A stretch of DNA of 64,000 nt, from contig NZ_CANLXZ010000002.1 of assembly GCF_947495285.1 (NCBI RefSeq), positions 62,001 to 126,000 on the forward strand, given 5' to 3'. Under the pieces are notes generated by a model. That model was not told the DNA's origin, did not search any database, and saw nothing but the letters and a program-made list of their open reading frames with translations. This document shows, piece after piece, positions 36,836 through 45,612 of the stretch. Position 1 is the stretch's first letter. Every line of letters starts with the position of its first letter. The position numbers and the translations under genes were made by a program. This DNA comes from an uncultured Nonlabens sp. Lineage in GTDB: Bacteria > Bacteroidota > Bacteroidia > Flavobacteriales > Flavobacteriaceae.

Positions 36836-37511
36836 AAGAATAGTAATTACAGGAACTAGCCGCGGTATAGGATTTGAACTCACTCAGCTACTTTCTAATG
36901 CTGGACATGAGGTGATAGCGCTTTCGCGAAAGATAGCCTCCGTACAAGCTCTTGAACGTAGTACGGTTATCGCTATAGCAACAGATTTAAGTGATCAGTC
37001 TAGTGTAGATCATGCAGCAAATGAAATCCTAAAAAAGTGGGAATGCATAGATATTGTCATTCACAACGCAGGTATGCTGGTTAATAAACCTTTTGAGCAG
37101 TTAACAGCTCAGGACTTTCAGGAATGTTATGCGGTAAATGTTTTTGGTGTAGCAGCATTAACACAGGCTCTAATGCCAGCTATGAATAATGACTCGCATG
37201 TCATCGCTATAAGTTCTATGGGAGGTATTCAAGGAAGTGCAAAATTTCCTGGACTAGCAGCATACTCTAGTGCAAAAGCAGCTGTAATCACCCTTTTTGA
37301 GCTATTAGCAGAAGAATATAAAGAAAACGGACCATCATTCAATACACTTGCTCTAGGAGCCGTACAAACTGAAATGCTAGAAGAAGCTTTCCCAGGATAC
37401 AAAGCGCCACTGACAGCAACAGAGATGGCAGCTTATATCATGAATTTTGCCTTAACTGGTAATAAATTTTATAATGGTAAAGTTTTAGAAGTTAGTTCTA
37501 GTACTCCTTAA
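36828..37511 (+). CDS. Short-chain dehydrogenase/reductase
   Basis: This 227-residue Rossmann oxidoreductase has the cofactor motif TGTSRGIG at the N-terminus, the NNAG-equivalent HNAGM, and a catalytic Ser-Tyr-Lys set seen as ISS...YSSAKAA. The substrate is unknown. I start it at ATG 36828; a TTG three codons earlier is possible, but the ATG overlaps the M28 stop in the classical ATGAGTAA manner. A truncated dispersed palindrome (36921-36932) encodes ALSRKIAS right after the first beta-alpha unit. Confidence 0.9.
   Translation: MSKRIVITGTSRGIGFELTQLLSNAGHEVIALSRKIASVQALERSTVIAIATDLSDQSSVDHAANEILKKWECIDIVIHNAGMLVNKPFEQLTAQDFQECYAVNVFGVAALTQALMPAMNNDSHVIAISSMGGIQGSAKFPGLAAYSSAKAAVITLFELLAEEYKENGPSFNTLALGAVQTEMLEEAFPGYKAPLTATEMAAYIMNFALTGNKFYNGKVLEVSSSTP
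36919..36932. repeat. Dispersed palindrome copy inside the SDR gene (one side shortened)
   Basis: CGCTTTCGCGAAAG keeps the 12-base palindromic core but reads AT instead of CG on the right. It encodes LSRK. Confidence 0.82.
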
Positions 37512-37722
37512 AGGAATATCGATTAACGATATCAGATCTTTTATTTTAGATGTCAGTTTGAGCAGCAGTCGGGAACGATTATTACCCAGTTTCAATTTGA
37601 TATTTAATTGGATATGTTGACTTTCAAATCTTTGGGAAATGGAAACCAAAGTGCTACCTTAACTTGTAAAGTTTGCCCTGATAGCAATAGCCTGAAATTA
37701 TTATGTCGAACTCATGTTATTT
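37512..37722. other. Intergenic stretch with no visible feature
   Basis: I see no hairpin, tRNA or convincing ORF between the SDR stop and the first small membrane ORF. Confidence 0.5.
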
Positions 37723-37887
37723 ATGAATATACTAACGCAATGGCAGTACCTTCCAGATAATGGCCGCTGTAATGAATGTGTCAAACCAGAGATGTGGAAA
37801 GTTTTACTTCTTATAGGTTCCATAGTCGCGATTGGATTGTTATACAGCTTTGTTATTAGAAAATATCTTGATAAAAGAAATGATTAA
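37723..37887 (+). CDS. Possible small membrane protein (54 aa)
   Basis: ATG 37723 opens a 54-codon frame. It has a short hydrophilic N-terminus with a CNEC pair at residues 16-19, a single hydrophobic helix (about 26-46: VLLLIGSIVAIGLLYSFVI) and a basic tail (RKYLDKRND). The helix with its positive-inside tail looks like a real membrane protein. No family recognised. A second small membrane ORF starts 31 bases later. Confidence 0.45.
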   Translation: MNILTQWQYLPDNGRCNECVKPEMWKVLLLIGSIVAIGLLYSFVIRKYLDKRND

Positions 37888-37918
37888 TAACGTAATTTTA
37901 GACGCTCAATTATAAATT

Positions 37919-38113
37919 ATGCATTTTGTGAAATTGACCATGTTAGTATTACAGTTGTCACCGCACAAAACAACCAGTAGACTTCCAGGCAGACCGATGG
38001 AAGGCTACTGGCATGTTTACGTTGGGATTGTAATTTTTATTTTAGGTTTTGCTATTTATGGAAGGTGGAAAATGAGGCAATTTAAAAAGAAAAGTGATCC
38101 TGAAGATAATTGA
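37919..38113 (+). CDS. Possible small membrane protein (64 aa)
   Basis: This 64-codon frame has one clear membrane helix (about residues 31-47: HVYVGIVIFILGFAIYG) and a charged C-terminal tail (RWKMRQFKKKSDPEDN). Its architecture resembles the 54-aa ORF just upstream. The true start could be the internal ATG encoding MEGYWHVYVG (codon 27). No family recognised; it may be cotranscribed with its neighbour. Confidence 0.45.
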   Translation: MHFVKLTMLVLQLSPHKTTSRLPGRPMEGYWHVYVGIVIFILGFAIYGRWKMRQFKKKSDPEDN

Positions 38114-38361
38114 CTTAATCTCTATTGTATTTTATATCTCATGATTTATCTTTTTCTTAGAGATTTCATAGATAGAAAAGAGCTAGCAATTGTTTCAAAG
38201 GTTATAACGATAATCTAACAGTTTTTCATTTCTAACAACTTATTTATATAACGTACTTATGATTTAGCCGTTTTCTACTTTTGTGGAAATTATACGATTA
38301 CAAATCGATAAAAGTGACATCAATTTTCGCATTAAGTTTGTGATTCAATAAATCATTTTTA

Positions 38362-39504
38362 TTACTCGGCAATAACCCTAATTTTTCCTTTTACAACTTC
38401 AGCAAGTTCACGAGCAGCGACTATATCATCTGCGACTATAGTCACATGTCCCATTTTTCTAAATGGTCTAGTTTCTTTTTTACCGTAGATATGAGGTGTT
38501 ACACCTGGCATGGCAAGAATATCTTCTATACCATCGTAGATTACATTACCAGTATGACCTTCTTCTCCTACCAGATTTACCATAACACTTGCAATGGTGC
38601 TGTCTGTGGCACCTAGAGGTAAATTGCAAACGCATCTTACATGTTGTTCAAATTGATCTGTAATAGATCCTTCTATGGTGTGGTGGCCAGAATTATGTGG
38701 TCGTGGTGCTACTTCATTAACTAGTAGCTCGCCAGACTTGGTAAGAAACATTTCTACTGCAAGTAAGCCTACATGTTCATAAGCTTCAGAAACCTCTAAA
38801 GCAAGTTCTCTCGCACGGTCAGAGATATCCATGTTAATACGTGCTGGACATATGACATATTCCACCTGATTTGCCTCAGGATGGAACTCCATCTCTACTA
38901 CTGGGTATGTTTTCATCTCTCCGTTTGCATTGCGAGCAACGATTACAGCTAGTTCTAGGTCAAAATCGACCATGTCTTCATAAATACATTCTACTTGAGG
39001 TAAGTCTTCCAGATCACTAGCTTGTCGTATTACTTTAACACCTTTTCCATCATAACCACCTTCGGCACTTTTCCATATAAAAGGATAATTTCTTTGGTGT
39101 TCTAGATTAGGTTGAGAGTATACCTCAAAGGCTGCAGTCGCGATGCTTTTATCTAGGTAAAAAGATTTTTGTCGCGCTTTATTCCTTATAAGATTAAGAA
39201 CTTTGGCGCTAGGAGAAACAGCTATTCCTTTATCTTCTAGATCTTGAAGCGCTTGCACGTTTACATTTTCTATTTCTACAGTAAGAACATCTACCTGTTC
39301 ACCAAATTCCATTACAGATTCATAATCCATAATATCTCCTTCAAAATAAACGTCACAGCCTTGAAATGCCGGTGCCGTATCATCCTTATCCATCACATAA
39401 GTGTTGATGTCCCATTTTCTAGTGGTGTAAAGCATCATTTTGCCTAGTTGCCCACCGCCTAAAATACCTAATGTAAAACCTGAAGAGAATTGTGTCTGTT
39501 TCAT
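38362..39504 (-). CDS. purK: N5-carboxyaminoimidazole ribonucleotide synthase
   Basis: This 380-residue ATP-grasp enzyme begins with LGILGGGQLGKMM. It has the ATP-grasp segment WKSAEGGYDGKGVKVI and the metal/substrate region VNEVAPRPHNSGHHTIEG. PurK converts AIR, bicarbonate and ATP to N5-CAIR in purine synthesis. It is divergent from the hpt-adk fusion, another purine gene, with about 150 bases between them. Confidence 0.95.
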   Translation of the reverse strand: MKQTQFSSGFTLGILGGGQLGKMMLYTTRKWDINTYVMDKDDTAPAFQGCDVYFEGDIMDYESVMEFGEQVDVLTVEIENVNVQALQDLEDKGIAVSPSAKVLNLIRNKARQKSFYLDKSIATAAFEVYSQPNLEHQRNYPFIWKSAEGGYDGKGVKVIRQASDLEDLPQVECIYEDMVDFDLELAVIVARNANGEMKTYPVVEMEFHPEANQVEYVICPARINMDISDRARELALEVSEAYEHVGLLAVEMFLTKSGELLVNEVAPRPHNSGHHTIEGSITDQFEQHVRCVCNLPLGATDSTIASVMVNLVGEEGHTGNVIYDGIEDILAMPGVTPHIYGKKETRPFRKMGHVTIVADDIVAARELAEVVKGKIRVIAE

Positions 39505-39632
39505 GTTTCAAAAATAAGGGGTTATATTGAAACCTAACTTGAAATAGAAACAGAATTATATATATTTAAACCGATTAGTTTATCATCCTAATAACCACCG
39601 CTAACAGATACTGTCAACTGCTTACTAAATAG

Positions 39633-39640
39633 TATCTTTG
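39633..39640 (+). promoter_or_regulatory. Putative -7 promoter box for the hpt-adk fusion
   Basis: TATCTTTG matches TAnnTTTG and lies 17 bases before the GTG start at 39657. Confidence 0.42.
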
Positions 39641-39656
39641 CAAAAAATGAACTATA

Positions 39657-40760
39657 GTGATTAAGATCCACGATCTTTATTTTAAACCTTTCTTGAGCGC
39701 ACAAGAAATAGCTGCTGCTGTAGATAATCTTGCGTCTCAAATCAATAAAGATTTATCAAATAAAAAGCCCGTATTTTTAGGAATATTAAATGGTAGTTAC
39801 ATGGTCCTTGCCGACCTGACTCGTAAATTTAATCATGAATGTGAGATAAGTTTCTTGCGTGCAAAAAGTTACGACGGTACTAGCTCTACTGGTGTCGTAG
39901 AGTTTGGTAACGAGCAAGATGTAGATCTAGCAGGTAGGACAGTTGTTATCGTAGAGGATATAGTAGATAGTGGTCTGACGGTAGAGAAGCTTTCGCGAAA
40001 GCTAGCCGAACACAATCCTCTAGAGATTAAAATAGCAACGCTCTTTTTTAAACCAGAAGTGTATGATCGAGAGTTGAAAATCGATTATATAGGGCAGGAA
40101 ATAGCAAATAAATTTGTCGTAGGATACGGCATGGATTATAATAATTTAGGGCGCAATTTGCCCGAACTTTACGTACAAACTCAACGCATGAAAAATATCG
40201 TTTTATTCGGCCCTCCAGGAGCAGGAAAAGGAACTCAAGCAACTCGTTTAAAAGACAAATATGGTTTAATTCATATTTCTACAGGAGATGTTTTTAGATA
40301 CAACATTAAAAACGGTACTGAACTAGGTACGCTGGCAAAGTCATTCATAGATAAAGGAAATCTAGTTCCAGATAAGGTAACTATTAAGATGCTTAAGGCC
40401 GAGGTTGAAAAAACACCAGATGCTGCAGGTTTTATTTTTGATGGTTTTCCTAGAACAGGTGCACAAGCAACGGCGCTAGACGAATTATTATCTCAAAAAG
40501 GTACAGAGATAGCTGGAATGGTAGCTCTAGAAGTAGATGATGAAGCTCTAGTAGAACGTCTTCTAGAAAGAGGTAAAGATAGCGGTCGCCCAGATGATGC
40601 TAATGAAGGTGTGATAAGAGATCGTATCTCGGTTTATTACAAGCAAACTGCGCCATTAAAAGATTTTTATGAGGCGCAAGGAAAATATTATGGCGTGGAT
40701 GGAGTAGGATCTATGGATGCTATTACAGAGCGTTTAAGTGTCGAGTTTGATAAACTTTAA
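39657..40760 (+). CDS. Fused hypoxanthine phosphoribosyltransferase-adenylate kinase
   Basis: This 367-residue protein carries two enzymes. Residues 1-175 are a phosphoribosyltransferase with the PRPP-binding motif VVIVEDIVDSGLT (97-108 region), as in hypoxanthine salvage. Residues 178-367 are adenylate kinase with P-loop GPPGAGKGT (185-193), DGFPRT, and a short lid (GKDSGRPDDANEGVIRDR). The fusion links purine salvage to nucleotide balancing and occurs in other Flavobacteriaceae. The start is GTG. An internal ATG (codon 178, base 40188) sits exactly at the start of the kinase and could allow separate initiation. A dispersed palindrome encodes KLSRKLAE in the first domain. Confidence 0.92.
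   Translation: MIKIHDLYFKPFLSAQEIAAAVDNLASQINKDLSNKKPVFLGILNGSYMVLADLTRKFNHECEISFLRAKSYDGTSSTGVVEFGNEQDVDLAGRTVVIVEDIVDSGLTVEKLSRKLAEHNPLEIKIATLFFKPEVYDRELKIDYIGQEIANKFVVGYGMDYNNLGRNLPELYVQTQRMKNIVLFGPPGAGKGTQATRLKDKYGLIHISTGDVFRYNIKNGTELGTLAKSFIDKGNLVPDKVTIKMLKAEVEKTPDAAGFIFDGFPRTGAQATALDELLSQKGTEIAGMVALEVDDEALVERLLERGKDSGRPDDANEGVIRDRISVYYKQTAPLKDFYEAQGKYYGVDGVGSMDAITERLSVEFDKL
39988..40003. repeat. Dispersed palindrome copy inside hpt-adk
   Basis: AGCTTTCGCGAAAGCT is a perfect 16-base palindrome with A/T instead of C/G ends. It encodes KLSRKLA just after the PRPP motif. Confidence 0.88.
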
Positions 40761-40888
40761 AAAAGTAATAAGTAGAAACTATTCCCTTCTGGTCTAGGGA
40801 AACGGTTTCAAATAATATAAATACTCTGTTAACTATTAACTGAGAACAAAAATGGTTTTTTAATAACCGTTTAATTGAATATAGAACT

Positions 40889-41896
40889 ATGACTGAAGGC
40901 AATTTTGTCGATTATACAAAGGTAACTGTAGAATCTGGCCGTGGCGGTAAAGGAAGCACACACTTACACAGGGAAAAATATATAGATAAAGGTGGCCCTG
41001 ATGGTGGTGATGGTGGTCGTGGTGGTCATATCATACTTAGAGGTAATAAAAATCTATGGACACTTTATCATTTTAAATATAAGCGTCACTTTAAGGCTGC
41101 TCAAGGTGGTAACGGTGCAAAGCAACGTAGAACTGGGTACGATGGTGAGGATATTATAATAGAATTGCCATTAGGTACGGTTATTAGAGATACAGAAACT
41201 GGTCTTGTGGTACATGAGATTCTAGAAGACGGTGCAGACTTTATCCTTTGTGAAGGTGGAAAAGGTGGTCGTGGTAACTGGCATTTTAAAACCTCTACTA
41301 GACAGACGCCTCGTTATGCACAAACAGGAATGGATGGTACGTCTATCGATGTAACATTTGAACTTAAAATTCTTGCCGATGTAGGTCTGGTAGGATTTCC
41401 TAATGCAGGTAAATCTACTTTACTTTCTGTACTTACAGCAGCAAAACCTAAAATAGCAAACTATGAGTTCACAACCTTAAAGCCTAACCTAGGTATTGTA
41501 GAGTACCGTGATTATAAAACCTTTGTAATAGCAGATATTCCTGGAATTATAGAAGGCGCTGCAGAAGGTAAGGGAATAGGACACCGCTTCTTAAGACATA
41601 TAGAACGTAATTCTACATTGCTATTTCTAGTGCCAGCAGACTCTGACGATATAAATGCAGAGTATGACATTCTCGTGAATGAGTTGAGAAAATACAACCC
41701 AGAGATGCTGGACAAAGAACGTTTTGTCGTGATCTCAAAAGCAGACATGCTAGACGAAGAATTAATGGAAGAAATGAAAGAAGAATTAGACAATGATGGA
41801 GCTTTTAATGGAGCACCTTATATGTTTATATCTTCTATTTCACAGCATAACTTAACACAGTTAAAAGATCGTCTGTGGGCGATGTTGAATGAGTAA
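40889..41896 (+). CDS. obgE: Obg-family GTPase
   Basis: This 335-residue GTPase has the glycine-rich Obg fold ([21 protein letters not shown]) at the N-terminus. The G domain follows with P-loop GFPNAGKST (169-177), [23 protein letters not shown] for G3, and ISKAD for G4. It acts in ribosome (50S) maturation and stress response. It lacks the extra C-terminal OCT domain of some relatives. It follows hpt-adk by about 130 bases, an arrangement I recall from flavobacteria. Confidence 0.94.
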   Translation: MTEGNFVDYTKVTVESGRGGKGSTHLHREKYIDKGGPDGGDGGRGGHIILRGNKNLWTLYHFKYKRHFKAAQGGNGAKQRRTGYDGEDIIIELPLGTVIRDTETGLVVHEILEDGADFILCEGGKGGRGNWHFKTSTRQTPRYAQTGMDGTSIDVTFELKILADVGLVGFPNAGKSTLLSVLTAAKPKIANYEFTTLKPNLGIVEYRDYKTFVIADIPGIIEGAAEGKGIGHRFLRHIERNSTLLFLVPADSDDINAEYDILVNELRKYNPEMLDKERFVVISKADMLDEELMEEMKEELDNDGAFNGAPYMFISSISQHNLTQLKDRLWAMLNE

Positions 41897-41934
41897 AAAA
41901 CTTTATTTAATCATATCTCTAATTTAATAGAACA

Positions 41935-42672
41935 ATGAAAAAACTACTATTTATATCATTATTATTTATTGGGTTTATATCTCATGCGCAGGATCATTTA
42001 GGGATGTGGAGTTTTGAAAGTGTAGATCGTGAGGCTATCAATACAGAGTCTATGGATAAAGAAAAACTAGAAGAAAGAATCGGTAAGGTTTCTGATATGT
42101 TCGGTTCTCTAAAACTAAATTTTTCTGATGACGGGACTTATTCTTTAACTGTAATGGGACAGATTCAAAGCCACGAGTATGTCCAAAATGAAAATATATT
42201 ACTTTTAAATAAAGAAGATAAGTTAGAAGTACTCACGGAGAATAAGGCTAGATTCTCTTCTGGTAGTGTGGTTTTGTTTCTACAAAAAGGAGATGTGACG
42301 GTAGAAAAAACATATACCTATCTAAAAAAAACCAGCTATATAAACGAGAAGATAAAAGAAGAGTTGCTTTTAGGTAAATGGAAGGTAGAAGAGGTGAGAG
42401 TTGTGAATAAGTCCGAAGACGCAGATATGTTTCAAAAGGTAGGGTTAATGATAACACTAAATTTTAAAACTAATAACGAGGTAGAGCTAGGTGTAAGTGG
42501 ATTCAATAATGCTCAAAAGTTTAAAATTAATCACGATAATAATGATCTGGTAGGTACTTCAAGTTCTGGTGAAGAAAAGATTGTATATAGAATACATCAA
42601 TTAAATGATAACTTTATGATCGTTTCTCAAATAGAAGATGAGATTTTATTATACATGGTAAGGGATAACTAG
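41935..42672 (+). CDS. Secreted protein with two lipocalin-like repeats, unknown function
   Basis: This 245-residue protein has a signal peptide (ends ISHAQ). Two similar halves start with LGMWSFESV (about residue 21) and LLGKWKVEEVRVV (about 145), each followed by beta strands. That resembles tandem lipocalin-like (DUF4488/Lipocalin_4-type) domains. Neither half has catalytic motifs; ligand is unknown. It follows obgE by 38 bases and ends at an unusually long-stemmed terminator. Confidence 0.65.
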   Translation: MKKLLFISLLFIGFISHAQDHLGMWSFESVDREAINTESMDKEKLEERIGKVSDMFGSLKLNFSDDGTYSLTVMGQIQSHEYVQNENILLLNKEDKLEVLTENKARFSSGSVVLFLQKGDVTVEKTYTYLKKTSYINEKIKEELLLGKWKVEEVRVVNKSEDADMFQKVGLMITLNFKTNNEVELGVSGFNNAQKFKINHDNNDLVGTSSSGEEKIVYRIHQLNDNFMIVSQIEDEILLYMVRDN

Positions 42673-42685
42673 ATGGTACTGATTT

Positions 42686-42734
42686 AAAAACATAAAAGCC
42701 TGAATCTTTATTAGATTCAGGCTTTTATGTTTTT
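42686..42734. terminator. Long-stem intrinsic terminator
   Basis: A 22-base perfect stem encloses a five-base loop, with flanking A- and T-runs. It lies between the lipocalin-like gene and the convergent namZ gene and may act in both directions. Confidence 0.88.
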
Positions 42735-42892
42735 GATACGCTTAGTTCACCGCTCAAATTACTTAAAGTACCGTAGGTAAATCGCGTTGCGTATGTTCCC
42801 GTTGCTCTTTTATAAACGAGCTTTATAAAATTAAGATATGTTATTATTCATGATTATTGTGCTCGTACGATAGTCATTGATGTGTATTGTTT

Positions 42893-44215
42893 TTATTTAT
42901 AAAGTAAATATCTGACTCTGATTTCTTGATACTCTTCTAGTCCTTTCTCCCAAGTGGCTGCTATTTCTTGTGCGGTCATGCCTTTCTCGATCTGTGCTTG
43001 CAATGTTTTTGTTCCTGCTAGCTTAGTAAAAAATGAGTAAAAGAAGTTTTGTTTTGATGGCGCTTTCGCGAAAGCGTCTACCAAAAACTCTAAGTTTAAA
43101 TAATCTAGCTTTTTATAGTCTCTAAGGTCTACACCGTAGCATTTCTTCCCGTTAAATTTAGGTCTTTTGGCACCTACATTAGGCGTAGGTGTAAAGTCAA
43201 ATTCTGTGTATTTTACCAGTGATGGAGAACCGTAAACTTGAAATTGCATCTCTGTACCACGGCCTACACTTACATCTGTACCTTCAAAGAAACATAGACT
43301 GGGATATAAATTTATAGCCTGGTCGTTAGGTAAATTAGGAGATGGTTTTATAGGTATGCTATAAGAGGAGTCGTGTGTGTAGTTTTTACATTCAATGATC
43401 TCTAGGTTTGCTACTAGGTTATTTTCTAGCCAGTTTTCTCCATTAATCATAAGGGCATATTCTCCTATGGTCATGCCATGAACTACTGGTACAGGGTGCA
43501 TACCTACAAAGCTCTGATGCTCTTGCTCTAGAATAGGACCGTCTATATAATGACCATTAGGGTTAGGCCGGTCTAGAACGATTAATTTTTTATCGTACTG
43601 CGCACAGGCTTCCATGACGTAATGTAGTGTAGAGATGTAAGTGTAAAAACGTGCGCCAACGTCTTGTATGTCAAAAAGGACAACATCTACGTCTTCTAAT
43701 TGTTTTTTGTAAGGCTTTTTATTTTTACCGTATAAAGAGATTATAGGTAGCCCAGTTTGAGAGTCTATACCATCTTTAATCGTTGCGCCAGCGTCTGCAG
43801 TACCTCTAAAACCATGCTCTGGTGCAAATACTCTTTTAATGTCTATACCATGCGATAGTAAAGTGTCTACGAGATGTGTGTAACGTAGTTTTTCTGTAGT
43901 TTTCCATTCTTTAGATATAATCGTGTCTTGTGTTTTTACAACACTAGTTTGATTACCTACTATGGCAACTTTTTTATCTTTTAGTTTTTTTATCCAATCA
44001 CCTAATAGATAGGCTGCAGGAATAGGCTCGTTGTTATTTGCGTCTACTAGAAGCTGCTTATTGCGTTTGTCTTGCGATGCAAGCTCTTCTTTAACAGGAG
44101 ATGTAGGCGTATTATTACTATTGATCTTAGAATTACAAGAAGTTATTACTAAGACCATAGCGATTATGGTATATTTGAATATATAAGTAGAAAAAGTGAA
44201 TCTAGAGTATTTCAT
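42893..44215 (-). CDS. namZ: DUF1343 lipoprotein, NamZ-type exo-beta-N-acetylmuramidase
   Basis: This 440-residue lipoprotein (lipobox ITSC, C27) has DUF1343/NamZ motifs: FAPEHGFRGTADAG, LFDIQDVGARFYTYISTLHY, VLDRPNPNGHYIDGPILE, HGMTIGEYA and VGRGTEMQFQVYGSP. NamZ enzymes release terminal MurNAc from peptidoglycan fragments, fitting wall recycling together with mpl in this window. Its ATG region overlaps the start of the divergent ABC permease gene by 20 bases. A dispersed palindrome encodes DAFAKAP near residue 384. Confidence 0.88.
   Translation of the reverse strand: MKYSRFTFSTYIFKYTIIAMVLVITSCNSKINSNNTPTSPVKEELASQDKRNKQLLVDANNNEPIPAAYLLGDWIKKLKDKKVAIVGNQTSVVKTQDTIISKEWKTTEKLRYTHLVDTLLSHGIDIKRVFAPEHGFRGTADAGATIKDGIDSQTGLPIISLYGKNKKPYKKQLEDVDVVLFDIQDVGARFYTYISTLHYVMEACAQYDKKLIVLDRPNPNGHYIDGPILEQEHQSFVGMHPVPVVHGMTIGEYALMINGENWLENNLVANLEIIECKNYTHDSSYSIPIKPSPNLPNDQAINLYPSLCFFEGTDVSVGRGTEMQFQVYGSPSLVKYTEFDFTPTPNVGAKRPKFNGKKCYGVDLRDYKKLDYLNLEFLVDAFAKAPSKQNFFYSFFTKLAGTKTLQAQIEKGMTAQEIAATWEKGLEEYQEIRVRYLLYK
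43061..43076. repeat. Dispersed palindrome copy inside namZ
   Basis: CGCTTTCGCGAAAGCG is a perfect palindrome and encodes DAFAKAP on the minus strand. Confidence 0.9.
44170..44177 (+). promoter_or_regulatory. Putative -7 box of the ABC permease gene, inside namZ
   Basis: TATATTTG matches TAnnTTTG, 19 bases before the GTG of the permease gene, and lies within the signal-peptide codons of divergent namZ. Confidence 0.42.
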
Positions 44216-45431
44216 TGCTAAAAGGGTACAAAGTAGTACAAGTTATAAAAATAGTGTAAGTGCACCGATAATAAAAATTGCGATAGCAGCAATTGCTATA
44301 GGTATTATAGTGATGCTTATAGCTATAGCTACTGGTGTAGGACTGCAAAAAAAGATAAAAGAAAAAGTAAGTGCTTTTAATGGACACGTAAATATTTCTT
44401 TATACGACCGTAATAACTCTGTAACCACGGTAAAACCTATCTCAAAGGAGCAAGATTTTTATCCTGATTTTACAGATGTACCAGCGGTAACACACATACA
44501 GGGTATCGCTACTAAGGGTGGTATGATACGCACAGCAACCGATTTTGAAGGGATTATTCTTAAAGGTGTCGGCATAGATTATGACTGGCAGTATCTTCAA
44601 GAGTTTTTAATAGAAGGTGAGTTGCCCGAACTAAGTATAGATGACACTTCTTTTGACATATTAATTTCTGATGATATTGCTGCGCGTTTACAACTTAAAG
44701 TAGGTGACCAGGCAAGTACTTATTTTATGAAAGCAAATGGTCAGGAGCCTATTGCTCGATTTTTTACCGTTTCTGGGATTTATGATAGTGGTCTAGAAGA
44801 GTATGACTCTAAATTTATAGTAGGCGATATGAAACACATACAGCGTATTAATAAATGGGATGAAAATCAAGTAGGGAAATTTGAGGTTTTTATTAATGAT
44901 TTTGATCAACTTGATGAAATAGGTAGAAACATACAATTAAATACACCATCAGAATTAAATGCTAAAACTATAGAACAAGAGCTACCTGCTATATTTCAAT
45001 GGCTCGCTTTGCTAGATGGTAATATTTTTGGAATTATAGGTATAATTCTCATCGTAGGTATAATCAATATGATTACCGCATTATTAGTATTGATTCTAGA
45101 TCGAACTAATATGATAGGTGTTTTAAAATCCCTCGGTGCTTCTAACTGGACTGTGCGTAAAATATTTCTTTACAACGCAATGAATTTAGTTTTTAAAGGT
45201 CTTGTGATAGGGAATGTCATAGGTTTAGGTTTGATAGGGATTCAATTCTTTTTCAGCCCGTTAACGCTAGATCCACAATCGTATCATGTTACTGAGATGC
45301 CTGTTTATATATCGTGGTGGCATGTCGTGGCTTTAAATCTAGGAACCTTTGTAGTATGTTTACTCGCTTTGATCGTACCTACTTTTATAGTGAGTAAAAT
45401 AAGTCCGGTTAAGGCGATGCGATTTGAGTAA
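44196..45431 (+). CDS. LolC/E-type (FtsX-family) ABC transporter permease
   Basis: This 411-residue permease has an N-terminal membrane helix preceded by YFIAKR (typical of LolC/E), a periplasmic MacB-like domain (about 60-260), and three C-terminal helices with the FtsX signature (LDRTNMIGVLKSLGASNWTVRKIF). It likely works in lipoprotein release or a related export step; the ATPase is not nearby. The start is GTG at 44196, chosen because the family N-terminus NLEYFIAKR begins there. This makes it overlap the divergent namZ start by 20 bases. Confidence 0.87.
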   Translation: MNLEYFIAKRVQSSTSYKNSVSAPIIKIAIAAIAIGIIVMLIAIATGVGLQKKIKEKVSAFNGHVNISLYDRNNSVTTVKPISKEQDFYPDFTDVPAVTHIQGIATKGGMIRTATDFEGIILKGVGIDYDWQYLQEFLIEGELPELSIDDTSFDILISDDIAARLQLKVGDQASTYFMKANGQEPIARFFTVSGIYDSGLEEYDSKFIVGDMKHIQRINKWDENQVGKFEVFINDFDQLDEIGRNIQLNTPSELNAKTIEQELPAIFQWLALLDGNIFGIIGIILIVGIINMITALLVLILDRTNMIGVLKSLGASNWTVRKIFLYNAMNLVFKGLVIGNVIGLGLIGIQFFFSPLTLDPQSYHVTEMPVYISWWHVVALNLGTFVVCLLALIVPTFIVSKISPVKAMRFE

Positions 45432-45612
45432 ATATCAAATATCTAGACTAGATCTAGACTATGCCAACACAAATAATTGGCATGTCAAATCTGAATGACT
45501 TTGTCAAAAAGTTTTAGAAACTAACATGCTGACTGTGTGTCTTGGCATGTGGGTTAAGGATGTAGAAAATTTACTATCTAAAAAATGGTTTAGGTTTTGA
45601 TACTATTAAAAC
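45432..45612. other. Intergenic gap with a small inverted repeat
   Basis: Between the convergent permease and nuclease genes, ATGCCAA (45461-45467) pairs with TTGGCAT (45477-45483). TTGGCATG recurs near 45542. No T-run follows, so this is not a clear terminator. Confidence 0.35.

Noticed and set aside
39509..39516. CAAAAATA upstream of purK as a minus-strand TAnnTTTG promoter box
   Set aside because: It lies only five bases before the ATG and would force a leaderless transcript. The match is probably chance.
40048..40242. Antisense ORF across the hpt-adk junction
   Set aside because: It is a shadow ORF. The sense frame is fixed by the PRPP and P-loop motifs, so the fusion is not an artefact of two frames.
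45421..45600. Repeated TCTAGACTAGATCTAGACT and TTGGCATG motifs as an att site or IS remnant
   Set aside because: The repeats are short and imperfect, and no transposase or integrase is nearby.
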